DNA of 64,000 nt from Cycas panzhihuaensis (Eukaryota > Cycadophyta). Positions 46,501-57,403 of this stretch are shown here, piece after piece. Below the pieces are notes generated by a model. It was not told where the DNA came from and did not search any database. It saw only the letters and a list, made by a program, of their open reading frames with translations. Within the stretch, counting starts at the first letter, position 1; each line of letters begins with the position of its first letter. The translations under genes were made by a program, and so were the position numbers. The stretch is from positions 45,205,741 through 45,269,740 of the forward strand of contig CM041465.1 in NCBI GenBank assembly GCA_023213395.1, written 5' to 3'.

Positions 46501-47658
46501 CATTTGCTTAGAAGGAAGGAATTAAAGAATTAACTATTGGATGGAGTATGGAAGACTGGATTAATCCCTAATGTTATGGTTTTCTAGTGGCTCTATTTAA
46601 GGATTAAGATCTTAACAATAGATAATCTCTAGAAGAGGGGTTTTGCTATGCCAAATAGGTGTATGTTGTGCAAGAAGGAGGAGGAATCATAGGACCATAT
46701 TAGTCTACATTGCTCCTTCTCTAGAAAAATCTGGACACTCATATGGTCTTAATTTAGGATAAAATGGGTGATTCATAGGACTCTTAAAGACCAACTTCTA
46801 ATGTGGAAGTGTCCCTTTAGGAGTAAGACCCTAGGTAGTCTTTGGAAAAGCACCTTGTCGATGGTGTTATAGAATCTCTAGAAGGAGCATAATAGAAGGA
46901 TCTTTCAGGGAAAGGACATGGATGGGATTAGGCTCATGGGATAATCAACATAACTATTATGGAATTAATTAAAAACTTAGTTGAGAAAAGTTCCCCTAAA
47001 GCTAAGGGTAATGCTTTTGATAATAGGGTATGAGAAGACCTAATATCACTCTGAAACTAAGGAGTAAATACACATGGCACCTACCAAGGGTAAATTAGGT
47101 TAAAATGAACTTTGATGGAGCTTCCAAAGGAAACCTTGGGGAGGCTGGTGGAGGGGGTCTATGTAGAAACTCAGATGGTAGAATACAATAGGCTTTCACA
47201 TAATATTATAGCCAACAAACTAACCACATGGCAAAGCTTAGGGCTATGTAGAGAGCAGTATCTATGGCCATGGAGGAAAAAAGTAAAAAGGTGATTATTG
47301 AAGGGGATTCTCTAAATGTGGTAAAGCTTCTTAGAGGGGATAATGATAAATATTGGAATAATGAAGCCATGGTTATAGATGCTTAAGAAGCCCTAAAGTC
47401 TAAAGAGAGTTTCTAGATTTGCCATACGTACAGAGAAGGTAATGGGGCAGCTGATTGGTTGGTAAATTAGGCAGTTTTAAACAAGAGTTATAGGGTCTGG
47501 TTCAAGGACTTCTCAGAGGAGTTATTGAGTCTCGTCAGGAAAGATATAGAAGTTTTTTCCCATGTGGGAGATGAGAGCTATCCATAACGATTTTCAAGGC
47601 AGTTTTGGGTTAGTCAGGAGAGGGATGTAGCTAGGCCATGGGCTTGTCATGACATTCT
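43552..47658 (+). pseudogene. LINE-2 ORF2 with RNase H tail
   Basis: Starts ATGAGGATTATCTC near 43577 (MRIIS, NIRSLIAPSK): endonuclease. WLAINIYVPTTVEGRKNLWD, LVVGDLNMALSLGEKKGG and KYTWTNRRLGEHHIQIKLDR follow. RT: WKATFLVLTPKKEGVKAIEE and NSLCNVKYKILAKILANRLK (44848-45010), FRGLRQGDLLSPYLF; the palm box region near 45445 is frame-broken. Zinc-finger: MCLCKK/EEES-type stretch with HISLHCSFSRKIW near 46700. RNase H near 47104-47490: VKMNFDGASKGNLGEAGGGG, KKVIIEGDSLNVVKLLRGDN, YREGNGAADWLVN. The frame is lost many times. Its 3' UTR is split by copia D. Confidence 0.8.
47654..47658. repeat. Target-site duplication of copia D, left copy
   Basis: ATTCT, identical to 55211-55215 on the far side. 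Confidence 0.95.
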
Positions 47659-47956
47659 TGAAAAGAGTGGATCTATCCTTCATCTCCATGCACTAAACAC
47701 AAAGGCAAACATGGGAGCAAGAGAGACTTGAGAGAAAGAAAGTAGCTCTCACAAAATGGGGAGGAAAGAATGAATCTCCTCCATTGAGCTTTACTTTTAT
47801 ATTGAGAGAGGGAGCATTTGAGTTAGGTGAAATGAAATTACACATAATGCACATGAAAGTGCATTTCACTTAAGTGATCTAATTTAAAGTTCACTTAAGA
47901 CCCTTTTTTCGAAATAATCAACTAATGTAATGACCTTATGTCATTAACCCTTTTCA
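47659..47956 (-). repeat. 3' LTR of copia D
   Basis: 298 bp, TGAAAAGAGTGG to CCCTTTTCA on the plus strand, so the ends are TG/CA on both strands. The polypurine tract (ATTAAGGGGGAGAT on the minus strand) adjoins at 47957-47970. Confidence 0.95.
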
Positions 47957-47970
47957 ATCTCCCCCTTAAT

Positions 47971-48412
47971 GGTAGAAGGTCATTTCATTCTATTTTATTC
48001 TATCCTATGAGGTCTTCATTTGAGCCTCTTACAAAGCAAACTAGTATGATACTTTTGTGGGAAACCCTCATGGGGAAGAAAACCCACAAATTTTCTAATC
48101 TACTAACTTGGCTCAGCGACTCTTTAAATGTAGCCGATAGCCAATCAAGACAATAAATTTTATAATTTGAAATCTCAGAGTCTCCATATACCATTTGGTC
48201 ATCCCCATGCCCTTTCGGGTTTTCAGGTTCGATTTTCCAAAATGATACAACCCTTATCCTTTCGCGCCCACATGGGGTTTTCACGAATGGGATAGAGCGA
48301 GACTTACTCTTGTCCTTCCGCCCACAAGGGTTTTCACGAAGAAGACAGTATGATGGTCCTATTGTCATCTCCTTCAATCAATCGTAGATTGAGGCCCTAA
48401 GGCCGAGTTGCT
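47971..48412 (-). other. Copia D 3' untranslated region
   Basis: About 440 bp after the pol stop. It contains two related segments with CCTTTCGCGCCCAC...TTTTCACGAA (about 48257-48290) and CCTTCCGCCCAC...TTTTCACGAA (about 48315-48340). The open stretch 48377-48000 is a chance frame. Confidence 0.5.
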
Positions 48413-49860
48413 TTAAACCTGCTCAAACTTCACCCTCTTCAAAGGTTTGGTGAAGATATCGGCCACTTGATCTCGGGTGGGGCAAGATCTAATTGAATTG
48501 TGCCATCATGAACTAGTTCTCTAATCCTGTGGACTTTTGTACTTATATGTTTGGTACGATCATGAAATACAGGATTTTTAGCCATGCAAATTGTTGATTT
48601 ATTATCTACATGTAAGCTAGTAGAACTTGTTTGGGTGGCATTTAATGTATTCAACAATTTTCTAAGCCATATCACCTCCTTGCTTGTCTCGTATAAAGAA
48701 TATACTCGACTTGATGGTTGAGTCTGCAACTATCTTCCGTCCGGATCTCCATGATATTGGTCTGCTCCAAGAAATGTTACGCACTCCGCACGTAGATCTT
48801 CCCTGTGTCTTTATCTCCAAAGAAAGTCTAAGTCCGTATGCATAAAGTTTAAATTCGCATTGGGTTCATACAATGCACCATATTTGCCAGTCGTTTTTAG
48901 GTACCTGAACACTCGTATTGCAGCTTGCCAATGATTCTGCTTAGGATTTGTCATGAATCTTGCAAGAATGCCGACAGAGTGTGCAATATTTGGCCTTGTG
49001 TTGGTACTATAGATGAGACTACCTACAAGTTGCTCAGAGTGTTGCGTCGCCTCCCTATTATCACCATCAATCGAGAGCTTAATATTAGGCTCCATAGGTG
49101 TATCCATTGGTCGAGCACCTTCCAACTGAAACTTTGTCAAGATCGTTGATATATTTTTCTTTGGAGAGAGATTTTGCCATCCTTTTGAGTTACTTCAATT
49201 CCCAAGTAATATTTCATCAACCCGAGGTCAGACAATTCAAAAGTTTTAGCAAGGTCCTTCTTCACCGGTGATTACCTGTTCACTATTCCCCATTATGAGC
49301 ATGTCATCCACAAAGATTAAGAGGTAAGTGACTTTATCATTTTGGCACTTGATGAATAATGTTGCATCAATATCTTGATAGTCACAAACCTCATATCCAA
49401 GTTGCCTCATTCTTTCAGACAACTTGGTAAACCAAGCATGAGGGGCTTGCTTTAGGCCATACAAGGACTTTTTGAGCCTACAAACTTTATGCTCCTGACC
49501 GTCAATCTCATATCCTTCTGGCTGAGCCATGTAAATTTCTTCTTTAAGGTCCCCATTGAAAAATGCGGTCTTAACATCAAGTTGGTGGATTTTTCAACCC
49601 TGTTGAGCAGCCAAGGCTATAAGAGTTCTGATTGTAGGCCACTTGGTTGTAGGAGCAAAGATTTTAGTGTAGTCAATACCTTCCCTTTGCGTGAATCCTT
49701 TGGCTACCAACCTCACCTTGTGTTTTTCTAGGGTGCCATCTGATCTATACTTGTTTTTGAACACCCATTTATTTTGAACTACCTTTCTTCCAAGTGGTAG
49801 ATCAACAAGCTCCCATGTACCATTCTTAATAAGAGATTGATACTCTTCGTTCATGGCATT
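48413..49860 (-). pseudogene. Copia D reverse transcriptase and RNase H
   Basis: Minus strand from 49854: MNEEYQSLIKNGTWELVDLP, KWVFKNKYRSDGTLEKHKVR, LVAKGFTQREGIDYTKIFAP; then MAQPEGYEIDGQEHKVCRLK and the palm box LLIFVDDMLIMGN with both Asp present. RNase H: NREATQHSEQLVGSLIYSTN, RPNIAHSVGILARFMTNPKQ, ETSKEVIWLRKLLN, LHVDNKSTICMAKNPVFHDR. After a last frameshift near 48465 the protein ends CPTRDQVADIFTKPLKRVKF with TAA at 48413-48415. Five frame breaks separate the pieces. Confidence 0.9.
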
Positions 49861-49895
49861 TCTTCAAGCTACATGCTTTACAGCTTCTTGGTACG

Positions 49896-51300
49896 TTAGG
49901 GCTCTTTATTAAGAGCAAGATGTAGTTCTACTGGTTCAAGCTCAACGGAAAGTGATTCATGCATCCTTGCTCTATGGGCACTTCTAGTGCTAGTTTTGGG
50001 TCGCATGTCCTTGTGTAGCTGGTAGGCTTCACGAAAACCTCGAGTTGGGAATGAGATTTTCATTTCCACAACCTCTTGATCTTCGTTTTGATCCTGAAAA
50101 GGATCATGTGAAATATTTGGCATGGAGGAAGTTGACGATGCTGGAGAAGATGGGCCAGCCACAGATGTTGGAGAAGATAATCCTTCTGCTATGGCTTTGC
50201 CTTTATCAACTTAGCTGTTCACAAATGATGGTGCTGGATGTGTACACATTGGATTGGAGTCACAGCTTGTATCCTTCGAGGCTCTATTGTCAGATTCCAA
50301 GATTTTAAGCAACTGTTCAGCATCTCCCCCCCTAAATTTTGGAATCTAGACATCAAATTTAGTAGCATCATTAAATCGGTATGAAGGCGTCTTAGAGTCA
50401 AGTCTGAGTAATTGATCTTCAGTCTCTGCAAAGATAACATCTCTAGTGATGATGATTTTGCACTCTGAAGGTATAAAAACCTTGTATCCCTTTTTGTCCA
50501 TAGGGTATCCGACAAAGATGCCTTTACTGGCTCTATCTTGGAGCTTATTTCTATGTTCCTGCAAAATATGAGCATAACAAGTAGAGCCAAAAATTCTGAA
50601 GTGGGAGATAGAGGGGGTTTGTCCATACCACATTTCATGTGGAGAGGGGCCGAGCTTGGAGGGACTAATGTTGTTGATGCAATACATATCACCCGTATAG
50701 CCTCGGCCAAAGATAAATAGGGACATTCTTATATACCAAAGATATCACGAGCCATATTCATGATGGTCCTGCTCATGCGCCTAAGAACTCCATTTCTTTG
50801 GGGTGTACCGCAATGATGGTCTGATGTTTGATTCCATGTTGACGTAGGTACGATTCAAACTCATTGGATGTGTACTCGCCACCATTGTCAGTCTTGAGTA
50901 TTTTGATCTTGAATCCAGATTCATTTTCCACGCGGGCCTTGAAAGCTTGAAACATAGAAAAAGCTTCATATTTCTTTGCAAGAAAAGCAACCCATACTTT
51001 CTTGGTAAAATCATCAATGAAAGTAATATAGTACCACTTCTGTTTAATAGAAGGGATGGGCATAAGACTGCATATATCTGAGTGTATAAGCTGCAAAGGT
51101 TGGCTAGATTTCCACTGACTACGAGGAAAGGGTTGTCTTTGAGATTTAGCAATAATACATGCTTCACATTTAAAGGGCTTAAAGGGGAACTTAGGCAAAC
51201 CAGGAAGAGTGTCTTGTAGTTCTCTTAAGCGATCAATTTTGATATGGCCCATACGAGCATGCCATAGAGCTACTTGGGACAACTTTTGAGGAGTCATAGT
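49896..51300 (-). pseudogene. Copia D integrase and linker
   Basis: Pre-integrase: LSQVALWHARMGHIKIDRLR with KCEACIIAKSQRQPF. Core: LQLIHSDICSLMPIPS, YYITFIDDFTKKVWVAFLAK, KIKILKTDNGGEYTSNEFES. The first two catalytic Asp are intact. A one-base frameshift near 50820 leads to CGTPQRNGVLRRMSRTIMNM: where copia integrases have Glu-Arg this copy has Arg-Arg, so the third catalytic residue is lost. The C-terminal part (50726-50346) includes KLGPSPHEMWYGQTPSISHF and KGYKVFIPSECKIIITRDVI. A proline/acid-rich linker is at 50162-49896. Confidence 0.9.
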
Positions 51301-52879
51301 TGTGGTAAAATAAATTCATCATCAACATAGTGGGCTTCAGAGGATGGTGAGCCAGTTAGGCGAAAAAGTTTACCATCAAGAATTCCGGTCATAACCCAAA
51401 GATTTGAAGGAGGGTGAATGACACGAGAGAGTTTGATTGTTTACGATTACACTCGGATCAAATCCACGAGAGACAAGGGTGGATGTGGAGAGCGATTACG
51501 CCCGAGCGAGGAATATATAAAACATCAACAAGTGTAAAATTTGGAAGGCACAGGAGTTTCGTGCAAGCAGTTCCAAGTCCTTTTGGTCGAGATGATTTGT
51601 CAGCCATGTGTACAACACCACGAACTTCAGAGTCAAAATCTTGAAAGAACTCGCGATGATAAGTCATGTGTTGTGTTGCTCCAGTATCCATGATCCACGA
51701 TGAAGTATTTGAGGTAGCACTATTTACAACTCCAAGTGGTGAAGGCAAAAGTGAATAAGCAAAGCCACAATGAGCCTCAATATACTTAGTGGATCTATCA
51801 ATAACATTTGATGAAGTGGTCCCAATTCTTTGAAGGTGTGCATGAGCAAATTGCGTTCCACCAAAAGAAGTATTATCAACATTATGTGCACCATGGCGCT
51901 GTTGATAACTTGGTAGTTTGTTGGTGGCAGTTTTACAATTTTTGGCATAATGTCCTCTTCTATTACACCTTTGGCACACGATTGTTTGATTTCCAGTCCA
52001 AGTATTAGGTTGGCTGGATTGTCTCTGATTACTGGATCTAGGTCCAGCTTGATTATTTTGGCCTTGGCCTTGAGACTGTTTTTGTTGGAATTGAGGAGCC
52101 TGTTGACTAAGAGGACGTTGTCCTTGTTGTCTACCTCTTCCTCTTCCATGGGAATTACCACCTCTATGAGAGTATGGACCTTGATTTTTGGTGTAACAAA
52201 GATCTTCTTCCACTTCAAAAGCAGCATCAATTGGATCTGATGTAGTGGCAAAGTTGGTATCAAAGGTTTTATCAAATTCAATGAACTTATCAACAAGATC
52301 CTCAAAGTTTAGGGTCTTCAAAGTTCCACTGGATTGAAGACTCCCTAATAGATTTTTATAATCTGGGATATGGAGACATGACTGAATCAAGAAAGCCCAT
52401 GTAATGCATTGATTTTTAAAATCTTTATCAATGGCTTGCTTGATTGGACGAAGGAGATTGATTGTCTCACTTGCATGTCCTTTCTGCATTTTCAATTTGT
52501 TCATCTTCAAAGACTAAGTGAACAAATTCTAAGTCGATTTAGTGTCAAAGTTCTTCTTAAGAACTTCAAGAACTTTCCATGATGTATCATGTACAGCTTC
52601 ATCAATGAGATTATGCAGGGAATAATCAATGACAAGCAGTATCCCTGCATGAATTTTATCATCATCAAGTTCCCATTGGCGTTTAGCTATAGCTTGATGG
52701 GGCGGTTGGAGCACCTCTAAGCGGCTTGTGGTAGTCAGAATGCAATGTGGTGTAGGTTGTAAGTGATCTCTCCATAGACCTTCATACTTTGCAGCATTTC
52801 TGACACTAGTGAACCACATGTCCCAATTTTCTTTCCCTTTTAGAATGCAGTTCACATTTTGCTTGAACTGTGAAGACAT
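51301..52879 (-). pseudogene. Copia D gag and protease
   Basis: ATG 52879: MSSQFKQNVNCILKGKENWD and WFTSVRNAAKYEGLWRDHL are the Gag N-terminus; KIHAGILLVIDYSLHNLIDE follows. After a stop and frame change near 52525 the second piece (52510-51458) holds an RNA-binding Gly/Gln-rich segment, the knuckle CQRCNRRGHYAKNC (standard CX2CX4HX4C) and the protease loop SSWIMDTGATQHMTYHREF with an intact Asp-Thr-Gly. The last 40 residues of that piece run into a shifted frame. Confidence 0.9.
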
Positions 52880-54898
52880 TGTGTCTTTTTAGAAAGGAAG
52901 AAATGAACAAGAGACTATAAAAGTGATGGCAATAAATGACCGATCACTATTTACAAATGGGAAATGTAATGAAGTAGTGTAGAAGAAGGAAGAAGAAGTG
53001 AGAATGGTTGCTCAAAGATGAAGGGAGCAACTTAGAGAAAAGTCACCAACACTTGTGACAAATATTAACTGACGCAGCAGAATATGAGAAGCTTCAGAAT
53101 AAAAATTGGCCACTAACACTTGTGGCAAATATTAACTTGACGCAGCAGGAATATGAGAAGCACTATGATTGTGATTACACTATGGATCACTTTTTACAAA
53201 TAAGTAAGTGATCAATATACAAGATTGTAGGCCAATGTAGAAGTTGACATCATTGGGTTTACACAACTTGAAACTCGAATGTAGGATGCGTAATCAACCC
53301 AAAAACCTCTAACTTGTGTCCAAGGTGTAGTTGAGGTTGTTGAAGGGATGCCTAGGCTTCTAGTAGAATTAATTTGGCCTTCACCCGCGATACCCGCAAT
53401 TGTGCTTGGTGATGAAATCCAAGTCACAGCAGAACCCCGGTACTCCCAATCCTCACCCAGTTCACCAATGAGCAGCTATATACCTCCTCTAAAGAGTGGT
53501 ACATGCATACCCATGGCTATGACGGATATTGGATTGGGTATATTTTAATCTTGTATTAAAGTTTCAGTTTTCCCGGTTAGTTATCAGGATGATCCGATTA
53601 AAACGATGGTATGGCTAACCAAACCTCACCAATATTAGATTTAGTCCGGTCCTAACTTGAAACCCACACCTCCTTTATGGCGGCATTACGCCAACCAAGG
53701 TATCTCAACCTTGGCGAGTGTGTGAACAGGTACAAGATGGCAAAAAATAGCGTACGTGATGCGTTCCTTTTAGGAAGAGTGAAAAGATTATCGAATTGCA
53801 TCAAACGTACATTTAACTGAAAATAATGCTTGCTTGGAGTGCTTTTCGAGTGCTTGCTTGAAGTGTCTTTGGAGTGCTTGCTTTGGGTGATTTTAGAGTG
53901 CTGAAATGAAATGCTAATAAGTGAGTGAGGACACCGGATATTTCTCTGATCCAAGTGTTTTTTTCTCACTTTTACAATGGGCTTTTAAGCCTTATAAAAA
54001 GGAAGAAATTTTCTTCACTTTTTTTTTTTTTGTTTGTTAATACAAAAAAAAGTACTCCTCACTAAATCTGCAATAACTTTCTCCCACGACGTCGAAATGG
54101 AGTGCCAATTTTTGTGCTACAAACTAGACTCAGAGCTTCATCTTTAGGAGTGGAATCAGGTCCAAATGAGTTCTGGAAAGTTTTTGACATCCCTGCAAAG
54201 TTAGGAAATTATATTTTTCCAAAATTCTTACTAAAAATAATTGCTGTTCACTAAAACAGCAATAACTTCCTCATACGACATCCAAATTAGGTGCCAATTT
54301 TTGCACTAGAAAGTAGACTCAGAGCCCCATCTTTGACAATTAGAATCACTTCAATTGGATCTCTGTAGAAGATTTTGTAGACCTGTGAAGTTCAGTAATC
54401 AAATTATATTTCTGCAGAAATTTCAGCCTGCTAATATCTCATTAGCATATGATACCATATGAAATTTCCATTATTTTTTGATCACCAGGATCCCAATATG
54501 GGCAAGGTGAGAGAATACAATGATAGATGTTTTAAATGGCTCAAAATTCTTTAAAAAAAATGGGTAAAAATGCCCCTTACAATCATTCTTCTAAATGTTG
54601 AAAAAATTTTGGCAGCATTTCCCCTTGTTAAATGGACAAAAAATGGAAAAGAAAAAGAAGAATGAGATAGCATGAATGGCCAGAAAAGGATTGGAATCCT
54701 TAGGCCTTACAACTCCTTGTATTATGCTTCCAAACCTGCAACAGAGAAAGGAAAAGCAAACAATACAAAATATGCTATCATAATAACTTCAAAATATTTC
54801 TAAATTCACTTTCACAATCTCCTTCACCACATGGATTGTGGGGGAGAAGGAAGTGATGGCTCCATTGCAAGTGCAAGTGGGGAATATGAAGGAAGAAA
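52880..54898 (-). other. Copia D leader with several tandem repeats
   Basis: About 2 kb between primer site and gag, without clear coding content. It holds three kinds of repeats: two units of about 60 bp with ACACTTGTG(A/G)CAAATATTAA (53038-53092 and 53101-53161); three 24-bp units beginning TGCTTGCTT (53827-53898); and two diverged blocks of about 100 bp starting CAATAACTT (54070-54170 and 54265-54365). Confidence 0.6.
53827..53898. repeat. Three 24-bp tandem units
   Basis: Units 53827-53850, 53851-53874 and 53875-53898 each start TGCTTGCTT and end with GAG. On the minus strand they translate to an imperfect 8-residue repeat (SKHSKDTS, SKHSKSTP), but the open stretch has no other sign of being a gene. 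Confidence 0.85.
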
Positions 54899-54910
54899 GC
54901 TCTGATACCA
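54899..54910 (-). other. Primer binding site of copia D
   Basis: TGGTATCAGAGC on the minus strand, a perfect 12-base match to the initiator-Met tRNA primer site, two bases inside the 5' LTR. Confidence 0.9.
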
Positions 54911-54912
54911 CA

Positions 54913-55210
54913 TGAAAAGAGTGGATCTATCCTTCATCTCCATGCACTAAACACAAAGGCAAACATGGGAGCAAGAGAGACTTGAGAGAAAGAAAGTAGC
55001 TCTTACAAAATGGGGAGGTAAGAATGAATCTCCTCCATTGAGCTTTACTTTTATATTGAGAGAGGGAGCATTTGAGTTAGGTGAAATAAAATTACACATA
55101 ATGCACATGAAAGTGCATTTCACTTAAGTGATCTAATTTAAAGTTCACTTAAGACCCTTTTTTCGAAATAATCAACTAATGTAATGACCTTATGTCATTA
55201 ACCCTTTTCA
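54913..55210 (-). repeat. 5' LTR of copia D
   Basis: 298 bp, identical to 47659-47956 except for C/T, A/T and G/A at three sites (about 1 percent). Confidence 0.95.
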
Positions 55211-55298
55211 ATTCTTGTATCAGTCAAGAGGTAGCTTTTGTAAAAGGTTTAGGGACTATTTAAAACCCCTTTTTCTTTTTACCATACTGAAAAAAAAA
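55211..55298 (+). mobile_element. LINE-2 3' end and A-tail
   Basis: Begins with the second copy of ATTCT, continues through about 75 bp of 3' UTR (GTATCAGTCAAGAGG, pyrimidine-rich CCCCTTTTTCTTTTT) and ends with nine A at 55290-55298, right before the target duplication. This fixes LINE-2 as 33470 to about 55294, interrupted by three LTR elements. Confidence 0.85.
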
Positions 55299-55410
55299 GG
55301 CATCAAGTAACTAGAAGGGATTAGCTATCAAGAAACATTTACTTTTGTTATAAGAAAGAATATCATTTAAATCATTATGGTAATAACTACTAATATAATA
55401 AACCTAGTCT
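55295..55410 (+). pseudogene. Copia element A', RT fragment after the LINE
   Basis: Starts with the right LINE-2 target duplication (55295-55311). The copia RT frame resumes: LEGISYQETFTFVIRKNII, IIMVITTNI. It joins the frame that ended at 33469 and runs on until LTR element G at 55411. Confidence 0.7.
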
Positions 55411-57403
55411 TGTAACCAATCAATATAGAGAAATAGAAGGAGAAAATGGTAGATAAAAGACAAAGAAAGAGATGAAATTCCAAATAACATTCATTAACAT
55501 AAGATCACAAATACTCAAATGGTGATCCCACTCATACATTATATACATATATATGGGGCTATTAAAACTGTCCATCTCTTAGACTTATGCATGTAAGATA
55601 ATTATAATAAGAGTAACCTTATATGGTAGAAGATCATAATGTGCCTTCTCCCCTAAAATGCTTTGACTTTGAAGCATTCTAATATAATGATACATATGAA
55701 CACCTCCTATTACTATTATCCAATTGATAACTCTTACGAAGGTCATTAGAAAAGGTGCATATGAAATGAGGATCTATCCATCCCAAGTAGAATTTGATAC
55801 ACCTTGGATATCCTCTAATATGCTCTTGATATCTATAATGTTGAAACCTTAAGTTTAAATGTTATACTTGCCTAGTGTATGTAGTTGATAAGGGCCTTGC
55901 CTTATTCTATTGGGCCTCTTAATAATGTGCATGCTGATATGGTCCTACTTTAGTTTATCTTTCAACCATTAGTGATAATTTTCTTCCTTATCCTTAGGTA
56001 TAATTGGTGGTGTTGGATAACAAACAACTTTTATTACTTGATCGTAATATTTATTTTCTCCCTCATCATATTTCTTTTGTTCTTAACTTTAAGGAGTGGG
56101 GAGAATTCCTTATCCCACCTTATGATTATATCTATCGAGTATTTAATGGGCTTCTTGTTTGTCTTACTCAAAGCTTCGCATTTGATTCCACTAAGAAGTA
56201 TCATATTTCTTATAAATATCAATATTGAGCATACAAACTACTTTGACTGGCATAGATTTATACCATTTCTTAAACCAAAGGTAAGTCTCTCCTTGTAGAT
56301 ACAATGGGATAACTTGAAGCATCTCTTCACTTTTTCTATAGTTAGCATTAAATAATTCTAAATATACATGCATGTATCTAACCTAGTCATCTATAGAAAG
56401 AGTTCTATCAACATTAAATATATGAGGTATATGCCTTTTTATAGCCATGATAATATAGATTTGGGAGATATTAGAGGGTGTGTATAACCTATTATCCTCT
56501 AATTTTAATACAAAATTGATATTAGGCCTCAAAAGCAATGATGTTATGACCAAAGTCTGGATGACTAAGAAAGTATAATATGAAACTCTTAACTTCAAAA
56601 ATTTTATTTTTAAAAAATATATAACTCAAAATATATAAAATATAGATTAAAATTATGAGCTCTAGAATATAATTTTAACTATTTGGATAGAATTAAATTT
56701 TGATATCTAGATTAAAAGTTATGGTTATTTTAAAAAATTCACTATTAGGGTTTTTAGGGATTACAATAGTACTTACTAGTAAAATACTAATAACTTTTTT
56801 CTCTAAATCTAATTAACCTTAAACCATTTCCATTAGAAAGTTAATTAAAAAATGCATAGAATTGAAAAAAAAAAATGAGGTCATTTGGATACTTATAGCC
56901 AAAGTTATGGCCCTTTGAAGTTGAGGTAGCAAATCTGTCCTAAAAATATAGTGATAGAAGAGTAAGCTAAAATTAAATCTACTATAATTTTCACTTTTTC
57001 ACCTTAAAATATATAAGGTGACCACTTGAAATTTATATGATGAGCCACTTTGTCTCAAATTCACTATTACTTTTTAGAAATTTCAACACTTATTCTCTCA
57101 GATATACCTTTAAAATCCTATATAACACCTATATATCACTACTTTAATACCAATTATAATAAAACTAAACATGTAACCAATCAACATAGAGAAATAGAAA
57201 GAGAAAATGATAGAAAAAAAGATAAAGGAGGAGATAAAGTTTTAAATAACATTAATTAACATAAGATCATAAATACTCAAATAGTGATCCCACTCATACA
57301 TTAAATACATATATATGGGGCTATTAGGGCTACTTATCTCTTGCACTTATGCATGTAGGATAATTACAATAAGAGTAACCTCATATGGTGGAGGATCATA
57401 ACA
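55411..57403 (-). mobile_element. Small LTR element G with gag fragment
   Basis: Direct repeats of about 231 bp (55411-55641 and 57172-57403), both starting TGTAACCAATCAA, flank 1.5 kb. Just inside the left repeat is a minus-strand polypurine stretch (AGGGGAGAAGG); inside the right one a weak primer site (TGGTATTAAAGT), so the element reads on the minus strand. The internal frame gives IYIIMAIKRHIPHIFNVDRT, MHVYLELFNANYRKSEEMLQ and VIPLYLQGETYLWFKKWYKS, a gypsy-type capsid domain. No pol is present. No clear target duplication. Confidence 0.65.

Larger units (their letters stand above)
47659..55210 (-). mobile_element. Copia element D (young insertion, minus strand)
   Basis: A 7552-bp element with 298-bp LTRs at both ends, a perfect primer site (TGGTATCAGAGC at 54910-54899), polypurine tract, gag, protease, integrase, RT and RNase H, and a perfect 5-bp duplication. 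The LTRs differ at only three positions. It disrupts the 3' UTR of LINE-2. Despite its youth the coding region carries frameshifts, and the integrase has lost its catalytic Glu. Confidence 0.95.

Noticed and set aside
53827-53898. 24-bp tandem units as a CRISPR-like array
   Set aside because: The units abut directly without spacers, and the context is a plant retrotransposon leader.
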